NCBI GenBank assembly: GCA_963930775.1
Contig: OZ005690.1
Location: forward strand, 3,890,225-3,954,224
Length of the DNA stretch: 64,000 nucleotides
Source: Cliona cf. orientalis
Lineage: Eukaryota > Porifera > Demospongiae > Clionaida > Clionaidae
Direction of reading: 5' to 3'
Each line of letters starts with the position of its first letter. Position 1 is the stretch's first letter. Both the position numbers and the translations under genes were made by a program. Positions 11,068 through 21,598 of this stretch are shown piece by piece. The notes below the pieces were generated by a model that was given only the letters and a program-made list of their open reading frames with translations, was not told the DNA's origin and made no database searches.

Positions 11068-11445
11068 ATGTGACAGGATATGAGAAAAGGGACCACTTTG
11101 CGCATTTCCTGAATTTTTATTTATATCTCTGAAACTATATAGCACCTATAAAGTTCAAATCTGGCATAAGTCGCAAGCCCGGCCAATTCCAGGTGCATTG
11201 GCAGGGCGAGCGAGTGTGTCAATCGCGTTCAAAAATCGTCGTTTTATGCCTCACTTTGTGCTCAGGACAGGAAGCTTGCTGTAGCTTCCAACATTGGATC
11301 TATGAAGCAGAAGGCCCAAACTGCTAATAAACCAAGCCAGAAGCCTAGGGCTCTTGAGGCCTTGAAATGGTGACGATTTGAAAAATGGTATATAAAAAAA
11401 TCGCGATTTAAACGAAGTGGTCCCATTTCTCATATCCTACCACAT
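11068..11445. mobile_element. GGATATGAG-family TIR element 3' of MT copy B
   Basis: The left end ATGTGACAGGATATGAGAAA and the right end TTTCTCATATCCTACCACAT are inverted copies. GGGACCACTT (left) and AAGTGGTCCC-like sequence (right) extend the arms to about 30 bp. It ends 16 bp past the stop codon of methyltransferase B. This uninterrupted copy is the reference for the interrupted one at 4223-5111. Confidence 0.8.
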
Positions 11446-11461
11446 AATAATAAAGTTATGT

Positions 11462-12222
11462 TCAGTATATTGTTTTGGTAAGTATCGCGTGAAGGTTATA
11501 TATAGGCTCTAATTGAGTTACTGGACCATTTCCATACTCTTTCTTAATTCTATAAAGTGCTTCTTGGTCAAATTTTGTTGGATCGAACTCCCCTTGGAAC
11601 CATCCGTACATTGAGTTAATGTAGTCATCCAAATTTGTCCATTTTGGATAGTGAGATATTACTGTCATGGACATTTGTTTAAATTCCGCATCAGAGGCTG
11701 CATTTACATACTCGCTCGCATTCCAAAAGATCATTTTATCAGTTGTCATCCAGTCAAGAAAATCAGGACCAACTAGCTGGTTGAATAGTGCTGTTCCAAT
11801 CTCAGGAATTGGAAGATTGCCATTGGCTGTTGTGAATGCAAAGCAACCGCCAACACGTAGATTGTTGTAAACCTGCTTCAAGACAGCTTCCTTATCTCTG
11901 ATCCAATGAATCACAATATTGCTGAATATGAGATCATACTGCCCCGGTGGAAATGTCTGGTCATCAGCTTGGATGTATTCAATATTGCTTGCTGAGTGGT
12001 TCTCTCTTGCAATCTTGAGTCTTTCTCCATCAGGGTCTACAGCCACCACCTTCCCCTCTGGTCCAACTCGCTCTGACAGCACTTTTGTGAGGTAGCCAGT
12101 CCCACATCCCAGGTCGAGAACAGTGGCACCTTCTCCACATTTAGCATTTCAATCATCCTTGATCCAACACTTTGCTGAGTTTTACTACCATTTTGATAGC
12201 TTGTGGCTTGCGTAGATGACAT
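11462..12222 (-). pseudogene. SAM-dependent methyltransferase, copy B (frameshifted)
   Basis: A close relative of copies A and C. The first part (12222 down to about 12131) reads in one frame and the rest (to 11462) in another. The break is a single missing C: A has GGCACCCTTCTCC while this copy has GGCACCTTCTCC at about 12126-12137, just before motif I. Downstream of the break the frame is open for the whole SAM-binding domain and C-terminal cap. A 6-bp deletion also removes two residues near the N-terminus. The deletion is in a short C run, so a sequencing or assembly error cannot be excluded. If so, this would be an intact gene of about 253 residues. The promoter region is shared with copy C. 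Confidence 0.85.
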
Positions 12223-12295
12223 TTTTATCCGTGATTCGGGTGACTTGCACTGGGGATGAGATTGGTATTGTACTGCTCTTTGTCCATTTCTCTGC

Positions 12296-12305
12296 TTTAT
12301 TTATA
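12296..12305 (-). promoter_or_regulatory. Candidate TATA box for MT copy B
   Basis: On the minus strand the sequence reads TATAAATAAA about 75 bp before the start codon of copy B. The same motif at a similar distance precedes copy C (25835-25843), and the surrounding sequence (GCAGAGAAATGG, CAAGAGCAG-like) is shared. The role as core promoter is inferred from motif and position. Confidence 0.5.
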
Positions 12306-12759
12306 CTTGAGTGGTAGGCTTGTCACCCCATGTGGTTTCTATTGATATTGGGCTTGCTAAGTTGTGCATATCATTGACTTGTTTCCTGTTCCAATTTATA
12401 CTGACCTGCAGTACTTTATTCCCATGGGAACCTTAAATGGATTGTATAGTGGTTCAGTGTTAACCACTGATAGGGAAGCTCAGTAACCAAAAGGATATAG
12501 TTCCAATTGTACCACTGAAGCCATAGAGATCAAAGGTCACCAGTGCAATAAATCACTTGTAGTGCTCTAGGCTGTGGGTAGCTCTATGGGAACAGATGAG
12601 AAGTAATTAACCCCTACTTATGTATACAGTACTGCTTTGTGGTATTGCTCAGCAACTACAACTTGTACTGCTCCTTCTTGGTGGTTTTGCCTAGCAACTA
12701 CAACATATATCCCACCTATGTATACTCTTGTACTATAACAAGTGGGGTATAACTATCAT

Positions 12760-13111
12760 CAAGAGTGTATTAGGAAGAGTATGTAACTGCATGGGCGAGT
12801 CAGCTCTACGCTGTGAAATGGTGGCGTCATCCTACGTGTGCCAGCCTAACCATAGCTATGCAGAATCCATGTTTCGTTTACACAGTGATCATACACGTGG
12901 CTGTGTGGTTGCAGGTGTGCTGCCTAATGTCTGACTAGAACTACCCCACCAAGGGACTACCCTACAGTATTATTCATAGGCTTGTGGCCACAAAATCATG
13001 TACTTGTACAGCATTTGTCTGGTATCTACTACGTGCTGTGACGCCACCATCACACAGCATAAGCACAATACTAACATACAGGAGCTATGTACTCTTCCTA
13101 ATACACTCTTG
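12760..13111. mobile_element. CAAGAGTGTATTAGGAAG-family TIR element
   Basis: The left end CAAGAGTGTATTAGGAAGAG is mirrored by CTCTTCCTAATACACTCTTG at the right end. Inner segments around GTGGCGTCA (12830) and TGACGCCACCATC (13040) also pair. The same family is seen complete at 32767-32881 and as a fragment near 29483-29570. No transposase is present. Confidence 0.75.
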
Positions 13112-13276
13112 CTGTCATATATTCCCTCCCTGAGGGGTACAAGGGAATATATGATCCATATATTCCTCCTTTAGGGTATTATATACAATAGCAAGATTCA
13201 TAAGCACTGATATCATGTAATGCACCATAGAATGCTAGCTTTAGAATAACTACTTGGCTATGATACTATACTGAGT

Positions 13277-14807
13277 CTACATGTCTTTGCTGAATACATC
13301 ATACTCTGCTTCTGTAGTAGTTGTAGTGCCTTGTATTACTAGAAGTGGTGGTGCTGGCTGTGGCGCGCCATAGTTGATGTTTATTGTACAGCCATGAAAA
13401 TCATGAAGATTTAGAGCTGTCATAGGTGGAGCATATGCATGAGACGATGTAGATGGTACATTAAATGAATGAGTTTTAGTACTGGACATTAAATATTGTG
13501 AATAAGTCATAGAGTGTGAGTTTCCTGGGGTGTTGGAGAGCAAGGACGATGCGGCTTTGTGCTGTATGTCATCCAGCCTTTCGTAGGACCGTAACGCTTC
13601 AATGGAACGATGTCCTGTCCACTCTTGTATGAGCTTTTCAGGAGCACCACATCTAAACATTTCCATAGCAGCAGTCGCCCATAAACTGTGATTGGTCTTA
13701 TGACCACTGATTCCAGCCTCCGAGCACATGTTCTTTATCTTGGAGTGAAGTGTGACATGTGTTTTCCTAGTGGCACTGAGCTATACCATGGCTTGTCTGC
13801 AATTACTTTCTGAAGTGGTCGCACATAGAATAGATCTTTCTCTTTTGCTTCCAGTGGCAGTTTACTGATGTATTTGTCGAGAATATGTACGGCACAATGT
13901 GAGCCAGCTTCAGGACATGGAAAGAGGGGAACGACCTTGCTCTTGACGTGGAGCTGTTTGAAGGTGCCATTTCTATTCTGGGAGGTATTTTCGTAATAAA
14001 CGTATCAGTCTTTGAATCGCTTCAGCTGTGACAACTGCAGCCCTCTATGTTCTTGACCTTTTGCAGACAAAACGTCTTTCCCACAACAAAGAAAGCTGCA
14101 TTTTGCAAACCAGTAGGTGTATCCACATCAATCACACCTTCCCTCCAAAGTCAATCCTCTTCCTCACTAGATATTGTTTCAGCATGCTTTGTCTGTCTTC
14201 CATGACCTTCTGAATGCAGCCTATGGAAATAAGAATCTAGAGTTCCATGAAGATGCTTGAAACGACTATCCTTTTTGTCTAGAAAATTAGGAGCAGCTGG
14301 ATTATTGGTCCTCATGTGCCTTAAAATACCGCAAAGGAGCTGGTGAAGTGTCACAGGAGGGTAGTGTTCTCCAGTTGATTTTCTAGTTTCGACAACAAAC
14401 TTTGAAAGTTGGTTATTGAGTACCACTGGATCAACACACTGCAAAATGTCATCGGGCACAGGATTAGTAGGGTTACACTGGTTTCTGTTTTTCATCCAAT
14501 CATGAAAATTCTTTAGAGCCCAGCTATTCATCTTTGCTGTATTCTGTGGCACAAGCCCTTCAGATAGTTTTGCTATCTCTTGGTCACTCACGAGTGCAAA
14601 GCGTCCAGTAGATGATGGGTGGGGCTCGTTCGCGTTCAGCGTAGCTTTAGCGTCATTGGTTGGGAGGAGCGATGGAGCACTTTCTGGGTGTGATTCAAAG
14701 GTTGCCATGTCAGCATTTCCAAGACAGCCAGTCCAAGAGCACATGCCAACACAGTAAGGATCCACTGGACAAGCGAAAGGTTCAGTCATTTCGTTCACTC
14801 CGGTCAT
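13277..14807 (-). pseudogene. Decayed Crypton-like tyrosine recombinase
   Basis: The N-terminal 218 residues (14807-14151) include LVSDQEIAKLSEG and the ALKNFHDWMKNRN segment, typical of the animal Crypton/DUF3504 group. This group also gave rise to domesticated proteins such as QRICH1 and the ZMYM family. The frame then meets an in-frame stop and continues as LWREGVIDVDTPTGLQNAAFF. Frameshifts follow near 14080 and 13757, and an in-frame stop lies near 14010. The C-terminal catalytic part (13729-13277) keeps GHKTNHSLWATAA, EWTGHRS and LRSYERL with the tyrosine nucleophile. The expected HSLR arginine is replaced by tryptophan, consistent with a CGG to TGG change. The copy is dead as a recombinase. 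Confidence 0.75.
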
Positions 14808-14893
14808 AGTTTCTGTTGTTAACTCTGTGTTGCCATGGTATCAACGAGCATGTGCACTGAATTCGGGACCACTAGCCAATCAACGGTAGGATA

Positions 14894-15022
14894 TATAATA
14901 GTTATAGCACGGGTTGCCAGGGATTTATGGCAGTAAACAAACCTTGTCCTCGGGCTTCGCCCTCGGACTCGGTCCATTTACTGCCATAAATCCCTTGCCC
15001 CGTGCTATAACTATAACTTATA
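14894..15022. mobile_element. Foldback element, about 45-bp arms
   Basis: GTTATAGCACGGGTTGCCAG plus GGATTTATGGCAGTAAA on the left is mirrored by TTTACTGCCATAAATCCC plus GTGCTATAACTATAAC on the right, around a GGGCTTCGCCC hairpin. The 129 bp can form one long cruciform. A looser relative is at 34259-34362. It lies just upstream of the start of the Crypton-like gene and may or may not be related to it. Confidence 0.7.
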
Positions 15023-15699
15023 CCTCACCTTCTTTGTGGTTTTGTTAGCAGAGCTGCAGGTAGTTTGCTGATTATTTTCATAGAAGTGAATTTTAAGCAG
15101 TATAGCTACATTGAAGTGCAGCCACAGAGTAGAAAGTATAGGCCTGATATTTTAGTGTCATGAATTGTCGAAAGATCAGAGAAAGCTCCAAAACAGCCAA
15201 CAATCCACAGAATAAGCAGAATAGCTATACCAGGACATGCAGTTTTAATATACCAGGCTACAAGCATATATGTGCACTGCATGTGGGGATGTACTGGCAT
15301 CACACTGGCCCCTTGCTGAGTTTTGTAGGGTTAAATAAGCAAGCAAGAGCTAGTTTGGTGACCTCTTCTCTTAATTGTCTGGAAAAATTTTGACATAAAG
15401 TAGTTCATTTCAGTGGTACAAATTATTGTACTACCCCACTCTGGTGTAAATCGCTTACCGTAGGTCGGGTTTTAATTGTGACTATCTATTAATTGCTAAT
15501 TGTGAGTTTTTCTATGCTTCACAATTAATAGATTCGCAAACATAAACGTGCATGTAAACTACAGTACTGTACGGTCATCCATTGTAATTATTGGATTCGC
15601 AATTTGGCCTGACTTGACCAGAATGCAATCATTAAATTACACAATTGAAACCTGTCCTATGGTATCCCATTCCTGCTTGTAGTATAACCTATATATGCA
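15023..15699. other. Intergenic, no gene seen
   Basis: No coding region is supported. Between about 15475 and 15550 AATTGTGA/TCACAATT words occur in both orientations (a small inverted repeat around TCTATTAATTG). Otherwise it is featureless AT-rich sequence. Confidence 0.5.
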
Positions 15700-16608
15700 C
15701 CGTATAGCCTAGGCTCATGAATAAAATTATATTATTTAACCAATTCAATCATTACCCACAGCGTGCGCCAGTGGTTAACCACATGGTCACACACCAATGC
15801 ATGCTATATAGTGCTAGTGTGTTGTATCAAGGGCTTATCGAGCCGCCGCAGGCGGCGAGAGGGCATGTAACGTGCGTAGACAGCGAAATCCAACATGTCA
15901 CTAAAAATAGATTTTTTTGACTAGCTATGAGATTTTGTTTGATGGCTTATTAGCCCGTTCTTTTCGAGATTTGACAAAGAAGAGAGGCTATCGTGGTCCT
16001 TTCAGGTGGTTCTCAATGCTGCCAAGTGTCAGAAACAAAATCGAGCTGAGTCTGAGTCTCCAGCAGTGTAAAGCTCCCGTTCACTTTACCGCCCAACGAC
16101 AGAGACAGAAGCGATGGGGTAAGCTTCTGTATTGAAGACTAGCTTAGAATGAAGGCCTTCGATGTCTCATGACCCCAGCTTAGTCTGATACAGCGTGTGA
16201 TGGCGTTTTGTCAGCTCAGGGCTGTTTTTCACCGCCACCATCTCTGATTGACTCGAGTATAGCCTCGTTTTTACTTGTCTCGACGATTGGTGTTGCCTTC
16301 TGGATCTTCAGTGCTGCCAACAAAGGCTTAGTGTGGAAGTAGGTCGCTATAAAACCAGGTACAAACATTGCCTATACTAGTTTGTTCATTGAACGTTTTG
16401 CTATTTTTAGTAACAATTAGGATTTCGCCGTCTACGTTAGCACTACGCGGGTTACATGCCCTCTCGCCACCTACGGCGGCTCGATAAAAATACTCTGTGC
16501 AGGTATATATCCCAAGGTTGAAATACGCATGATTTTTATGACATTATATGATCAAAGTGACACTGAACCGCATGATTTTAATGCAACACAAATTTCTTGA
16601 TTTACGGT
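15700..16608. mobile_element. Second copy of the CCATAAATCA-family MITE, interrupted
   Basis: The left part (GTATAGCCTAGGCTCATGAATAA, CGTGCGCCAGTGGTT, TGCTAGTGTG) and the right part (GACACTGAACCGCATGA, TTTCTTGATTTACGG) match the 510-bp element at 4589-5098. The first 45 bp or so of the left end are missing. The middle is occupied by a different element (15835-16487). This is a nested-insertion record. Confidence 0.75.
15835..16487. mobile_element. TIR element with GC-rich palindromic ends, nested
   Basis: The left end TTATCGAGCCGCCGCAGGCG, then GCGAGAGGGCATGTAAC, is mirrored by GTTACATGCCCTCTCGCC and GGCGGCTCGATAA on the right. CGTAGACAGCGAAATCC (left) and GGATTTCGCCGTCTACG (right) lengthen the arms to about 60 bp. 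The left tip has an extra internal palindrome (GCCGCCGCAGGCGGC). An open frame at 15917-16135 is not recognisable. No clear target duplication was found. Confidence 0.75.
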
Positions 16609-16689
16609 ATATAAAGCTGCTTAACAAGAGTGGTTGGCCAAAATACCATCTTGCAGCTCAATTGCAGCAACACCATTTTGAATTTTGTT

Positions 16690-17670
16690 GTAGTGAAAAA
16701 CTTGACCACATACCTAGTAGTTGCATAATATGGTAAAAGCTCGTCAATATAGTGTGTACACAGTCTAAGCCACATTGATATCGGCGCCTCAATCGCAGAG
16801 ATGGAGTCTGAGACCGACTCTCGACCTCGACATGCAGTGACAATTTTCAATCACAGGAGATGTACAGCTTCTGAATATCGGGTTGGTTGCGGCATGGCAC
16901 ACAGCGTGCGTGCTATATATAGCAGCTTTATTTATCCACGGAATTACGTCAGCCAAGAGAACGCGTGAAATTCGGCCGGCGGTACTTGTCAGAGAAAGTA
17001 GCACTCAGCTTGTAATGTATTTGCTGGATACATGTGTCAGATACTCTACATATATACCGATTTTCAAGTCTCAGAAAGGCTCCATATGGAGACCCTGAAT
17101 TTTCTCATAATTATCTCATAGATTACCTAAGAGATTACACCATAGGTTTCATCATACATTATACTATAATTACCTCATAACCATGTAATAATATAGTATG
17201 TGGAACTGATGCAACCCACATTACTCAGAAATTCAAATTACAAGCTATATGAATTGCATAGTGGAAATGGTGTATGTGGTAAAGGTCGTCAATATAGTGC
17301 GTTCACTGTACAATACAGTCGCAGATTAGCCTCGGATCATTGGGAATCTGACAGCGGCTCTCGACCTCGATAGTGAAAAGTTTCATGGCTAAGAAGAACT
17401 CAACAACGCAGTACAGCTAGATTGGTCCGGCGGCACGCTATATATCCACGGGATTACGTCAGCCTAGAGAATGCATGAAGTTTGGCCGTCGCTGCTCTTC
17501 AGAGAAGGCACCACGCTGCTTATAAGGTATTTGCTGGATACACGCGCAAGATACTCTACATATTTCACTGAATTTCAAGTCCCAGAAGGGCTCCATCGAG
17601 GCCCTGAATTTTCTCATAATTACCTTATAGATTACCTCATAATTACCTAATAACCGCAAAAAAGTAAATT
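16690..17670 (+). mobile_element. Two adjacent ACATCCCCAGTAG-family copies
   Basis: Two diverged copies lie head to tail, about 16690-17180 and 17260-17670. Both contain CGTCAATATAGTG, TCTCGACCTCGA, TTACGTCAGCC(A/T)AGAGAA and GCTGGATACA, and both end in a run of TTACCTCATA-like words. Compare 61700-62232 for a single copy. Internal frames differ between copies, so they are non-coding. Confidence 0.7.
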
Positions 17671-17689
17671 GTTACTGAGGGCATAATAT

Positions 17690-18060
17690 ATTTCAAATCA
17701 TGAATGTGTATGTAAAGCAATGATACATAAAAAATAGACGCCACTGGCAGTGGAACCCTTTCCCTACTATGCATGGACACCCAGAGTGTTACAGAAAGAA
17801 GCAGAAGTGTTTTGCTCGGATCGAATAGCTTTTGTCACCTACTGCTCATAAGTCATGCACACTGTCAGATGGACGAATAAGATAATTACAAGAGTATATG
17901 CTCTTGATAATTGTCATAGTGGTTGTATTTAGAACTTGGTATTTAATTTTGACACCCTTTACCGAAATAGTCCAATTTCGGTAAAGGTCATCACGTGTAT
18001 ATGTATATGTGTATCTGTGCATGCAACGGGAATGTTGATTATGTATCCTCAAAATTAATA
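17690..18060. repeat. Dispersed repeat shared with 26520-26960
   Basis: Shared words include CTGGCAGTGGAAC, CACTGTCAGATGGAC, GGTAAAGGTCATCACGTGTA and GGGAATGTTGATTATGTATCC, in the same order in both places. In both it follows the TTGGCCAAAAT-type sequence. It is non-coding. Confidence 0.7.
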
Positions 18061-18139
18061 TTGGACCTGAGTATGATTATTATATTATAATATTATTATG
18101 TTGAAGGATTTGGTGTGCATGCTGGAAACATTAAACTTG

Positions 18140-18560
18140 AATATATTAAATAAAAGCATAAAAGTTATTGTCATAGTACAGTGATCTACAATTAACTTCA
18201 TGGGTATGTGGTACACCTATGTGGCTTGTAAAGAGATAGGTTCACTTGCTGGGTAATGGATTCATGGAAAGATCTATCCTATTGGCTATACCGGCTGCTA
18301 TACCCATCCATCGTTTACTAATGCATTCTTTTTTATGAGATCATGATATTAACTGGCCCACTGTGCATGCGCTCTATGCTTTGTTGACGCTATTGACGCT
18401 ATTGCTTTTTGTCTATTGTTGGTACTCAGTATCCATTGATTACGTGATAACATCCACCATCTCTTGGATGTCTGTGTAAATATGCATCCCTGCAGCCATT
18501 TGGGGAGATTAAGCTAAAGGGAAAATCTGGAATGGCCACTTGAACGCCACAAGAATATGT
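18140..18560. repeat. Third copy of the 0.9-1.5 kb dispersed repeat
   Basis: Matches about 1140-1550: GTCATAGTACAGTG, GGATTCATGGAAAGATC, GGCTGCTATACCCATC, GGAGATTAAGCTAAAGG and CCACTTGAACGCCAC are in the same order. It stops where the Tigger-like element at 18564 begins. Confidence 0.75.
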
Positions 18561-18563
18561 ATA

Positions 18564-19123
18564 CAGTTGAGCCTCTGATAACGGACCCTCCGAGAAGCGG
18601 ACAACCTCTCTACAACGGACAAGTGCCGTGTTACCGATTGAATTTAGCATAGTTATAGTACATTAGCAACCTCCGAGAAGCGGACGCTTCTCGATTCCGG
18701 ACAGCAGACAAGATCCAAGCTCCCAACATGACTTTTCAATGCAAAACTGCCTCTAAATAGCTGACATCTGGAAACCACGCCCTTAAATTAACGGTGCCAC
18801 GCCCACCTTTGCCGCAATCTAGGCGGTCGCGATATTATGCCGCATGCACGATAATAATGTTCGCCTTGAATCCAGATAACGATTTGGAGTAGCCAGTACT
18901 TCAAAAACAAAAAAATTCAGCCTGTGCTATGTTGACACTGAAAGCAACCACTTGATTATCATCTCTACTGCTCTTACCATGCATTTCAGTGCATTTACTA
19001 ACTTGTTAAGGATAGTACAATCAAAATGGATTGAAAAATCATGAACTTCCGAGATAGGGACAACCTCCGAGCAAAGGACAAGAGGCCCGTTCCCAAAGTG
19101 TCCTTTACTTGGAGGCTCGACTG
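18564..19123. mobile_element. Tigger/pogo-like MITE
   Basis: The left end CAGTTGAGCCTCTGATAACG and the right end TTACTTGGAGGCTCGACTG are inverted copies with small differences. TA lies on both sides (18562-18563 and 19124-19125). The interior carries repeated CTCCGAGAAGCGGAC words near the left and CAACCTCCGAGCAAAGGAC near the right. It is 560 bp and non-autonomous. Confidence 0.8.
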
Positions 19124-19618
19124 TACACATGCAATAATAATTGTGTTCCATAGCACAGATATAGACATTCAGCTAGTCAGAGATTCAACTGCATGGAGAC
19201 CAACATACTGTCACATCATCATACCTACTACGTATATTTGCGTGTGCATCAGCTTAGTGCCACTACTGATTGCACCATGGTTGCACACACTACACTGTAC
19301 ATAGGCAGTTGACATTGTTTACACAGGCATAGAAACACACGCACACTAATTGACATTAATTAGGAACCAATTAGCTATCGCTCAATCTGCGAGTGAACTG
19401 TACTAGCTGCTAGTCCAAGTCTCAATAGCCATTGCCGGAGTTTGTTGAACAGTGAAACTATTCTATTTGTTTTCGAAGCTACCTGACTGTCTTCTGTTCA
19501 CGGAAAGCTGAAGCACTAGTTGATTCAACTATCCATGGTTCCATGACTCGAGCCATCCATCATCGGTTGTTTCTTTGCTGATTTATTCTTACTGTGTGCA
19601 ACTCTCTTTCCGTTCAGA

Positions 19619-19936
19619 ATGCTTCGGGACAGACTTATCTGGGGGATTAACGATGCGGGCATACAGAGAAAGCTACTTCAGGAGAATGACCCGCTTACCC
19701 TCGTGCGAACCCTGACTATAGCCAAGGGGGCTGAGACTGCTGATAAGAGCTTGAAGGAAATGAAAGCACCTGTGCAGGAGTTGGACTCCACTAGCAGCAG
19801 CCCAGCAAGCGTGAAGGTGAAAGCTGAGCCAGTACAGAAAATCCATGCTAAGAAAAAGCTCAGTTCTACTAAAGGTGCTCAAGGTGGTGTTACGTGCCAC
19901 CGTTGTGGCAATCCAGGCCACTTAGCAACTGCGTAG
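19619..19936 (+). pseudogene. Ty3/gypsy gag fragment with first zinc knuckle
   Basis: The frame holds the C-terminal part of a gag protein (RDRLIWGINDAGIQRKLLQ), a basic lysine-rich linker, and a CCHC zinc knuckle beginning CHRCGNPGHLA. The N-terminal part of gag is missing. The frame stops immediately after the knuckle. The second knuckle, which should follow, is on the opposite strand at 19937-20130. Together with the protease and reverse transcriptase pieces downstream this is one broken retrotransposon. It is an annotation of a decayed element, not an active gene. Confidence 0.75.
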
Positions 19937-20130
19937 CTACATGTTGCATGGAATCGTCTGAATCGTCCTCTGACTCCTCATCCACTTGTCGGACCGGCTA
20001 CAAAGTGGGTCTCTTCGATTGAGATCCCTGCGAGGAGGGTGGTAGCATGTTCCGACACACCTTAGCCAGATGTCCTCGCTTCTTGCACTTGTGATACACC
20101 TTATCCTTAAATCGGCAAATAGCATTGTAG
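19937..20130 (-). pseudogene. Inverted gag segment: second zinc knuckle and acidic linker
   Basis: Read on the minus strand, this gives CRFKDKVYHKCKKRGHLAKVC, a second CCHC knuckle. An acidic stretch (EESEDDSDDS) follows in a shifted frame, as is usual between gag and protease in this family. The segment is the expected continuation of the plus-strand gag that ends at 19936, so about 190 bp has been inverted in place. Confidence 0.7.
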
Positions 20131-20703
20131 AAATTGCATGCTGAATGATAAATTATCGATATATATACACACTGGCCATGGCTGGTGTTATGTTTATATG
20201 CTGTACTTGCAAGAGAGTCTGTTTCAGTCGACCCAATGCCTGCATCATCAAACACAATTGAATAAAAAATATTTATGCCCAGTCAATTATAAACAGCACT
20301 GGTTGATTAAACTAATGTGATTAATTTTTATTGTGGAATTCTAAGAATACACAATGTCACATAGTAATAATATAAATACAATATCACACACACACTGCAT
20401 TCGTGAGGTTAAGCACAAGGTCATGATAAAAGTGAAGTTGTATGCCCCAGCACATGCAGTCACTGTGTTATGATGGCAATGCAATGATGTTGACTGACTG
20501 TAGCTTCTGACACTGCACAAATTAAAAGTCATTAGTTACCATCATTATGCTAATGATGCATGAATTTTGCTATGATAACTATGATAATTATTATAGAATG
20601 CAGCTACTATAATTAGCGCCTCTGGAAGAATTACTTGGAATGTAAAATCATTGGTATAGCAATAGTAATAATATTATGATAGTGTAGAGCACAGGCTGAC
20701 TTT
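20131..20703. other. Non-coding interruption of the retrotransposon
   Basis: AT-rich sequence without a domain separates the gag pieces from the protease. In an intact element these would be nearly adjacent, so this is probably an insertion. No clear inverted ends were found. TTACCATCATTATGC and AATGATAAATT words occur but do not define borders. Confidence 0.4.
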
Positions 20704-21356
20704 CTAAGCACATAATATGGGAACCACCTTACTGCTTTACACTCTGGAGCAAGAACGAGATGCTCGCCTACCCCCCATTAAGGTACATGTGTAACTAGAT
20801 TATTGTAGTGTGCCTATGGAGGTTGACACAGGTGCCTCTGTGTCTATCATACCTGAGACCTTGTACCACAAGTTGTGGCCTAGGAGGGGGCCTAAAGGAA
20901 ACCACTATCAGATTGCAAACCTATTCAAAGGAGCCCATACCTGTGGTGGGAGCCATTCAGGTGCATGTGGCCTATCAAGGGCAGACAGCTATTCTACCAC
21001 AAATTGTAGTCAAAGGAAAGGGGCCCACCCTTCTGGGCAGAAACTGCTTGAGCAAGATAGGATTAAATTGGAGCCAAATTCATTACACTACATGTCCTGG
21101 TTTGCATGACCTGCTTGCTAAATATTCTGGAGTTTTTCAGTAAGGTCTCGGAAGTACGAGGTGAAAATTCATGTGGACCCTGATTCTACAAAGCTCGTAC
21201 CGTGCCGTATGCTATGCGTGAGAAAGTGGAAGCCGAGTTGGACAGACTGGTTGCCGAGGGTACTCTAGAGCCAGTGGAGTACTCAGATTGGGCGGCACCG
21301 ATTGTGCCTGTCGTGAAAAGCGATCGAAAGAGTGTCAGGATATGTGGCGATTTCAA
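20704..21356 (+). pseudogene. Ty3/gypsy protease and start of reverse transcriptase
   Basis: LYTLEQERDARLPPIKV leads to an aspartic protease with the active-site triad in EVDTGASVSIIPETLY (near 20821-20865). A frameshift at about 20890 moves the rest, including TLLGRNCLSKIGLNW, to a second frame. The N-terminal RT region follows with EGTLEPVEYSDWAAPIVPV and ICGDF (to 21355), where it is cut by a 242-bp transposon. Several frame changes make it non-functional. The sequence order and motifs are those of chromovirus/gypsy-type pol genes. Confidence 0.8.
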
Positions 21357-21598
21357 CACTGCAAAAAGGGAAATGTCAGTTCGACATGTAGTTTGTCATT
21401 CTGGATGCAGGTGAGTGAACAAATCACACACATGGATTCAGATAATTACTGCAGTGGTATGAGAATGTGTAGGGGAACCAATATGAAAGAGGAAAAGTTT
21501 GTTATGAGGTTCCCCTCTGCAAGTGATGCATTTTATTCACTCACCTGCAACCAGAATGACATACTGTATGTCAAACTGACAGTTCTCTTTTTACAGTG
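21357..21598. mobile_element. 242-bp MITE inside the gypsy reverse transcriptase
   Basis: The ends are long inverted repeats of about 60 bp: CACTGCAAAAAGGGAAATGTC on the left and GACAGTTCTCTTTTTACAGTG on the right, with GTTTGTCATTCTGGATGCAG (left) mirrored near 21541-21570. Taking out the element and one AA pair joins GATTTCAA to GGTGACTGTT and restores the normal ICGDFKVTVNP reading. AA is thus the apparent 2-bp target duplication. Each arm also contains GTGAGT, so it has splice-donor-like words on both strands. Confidence 0.85.
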
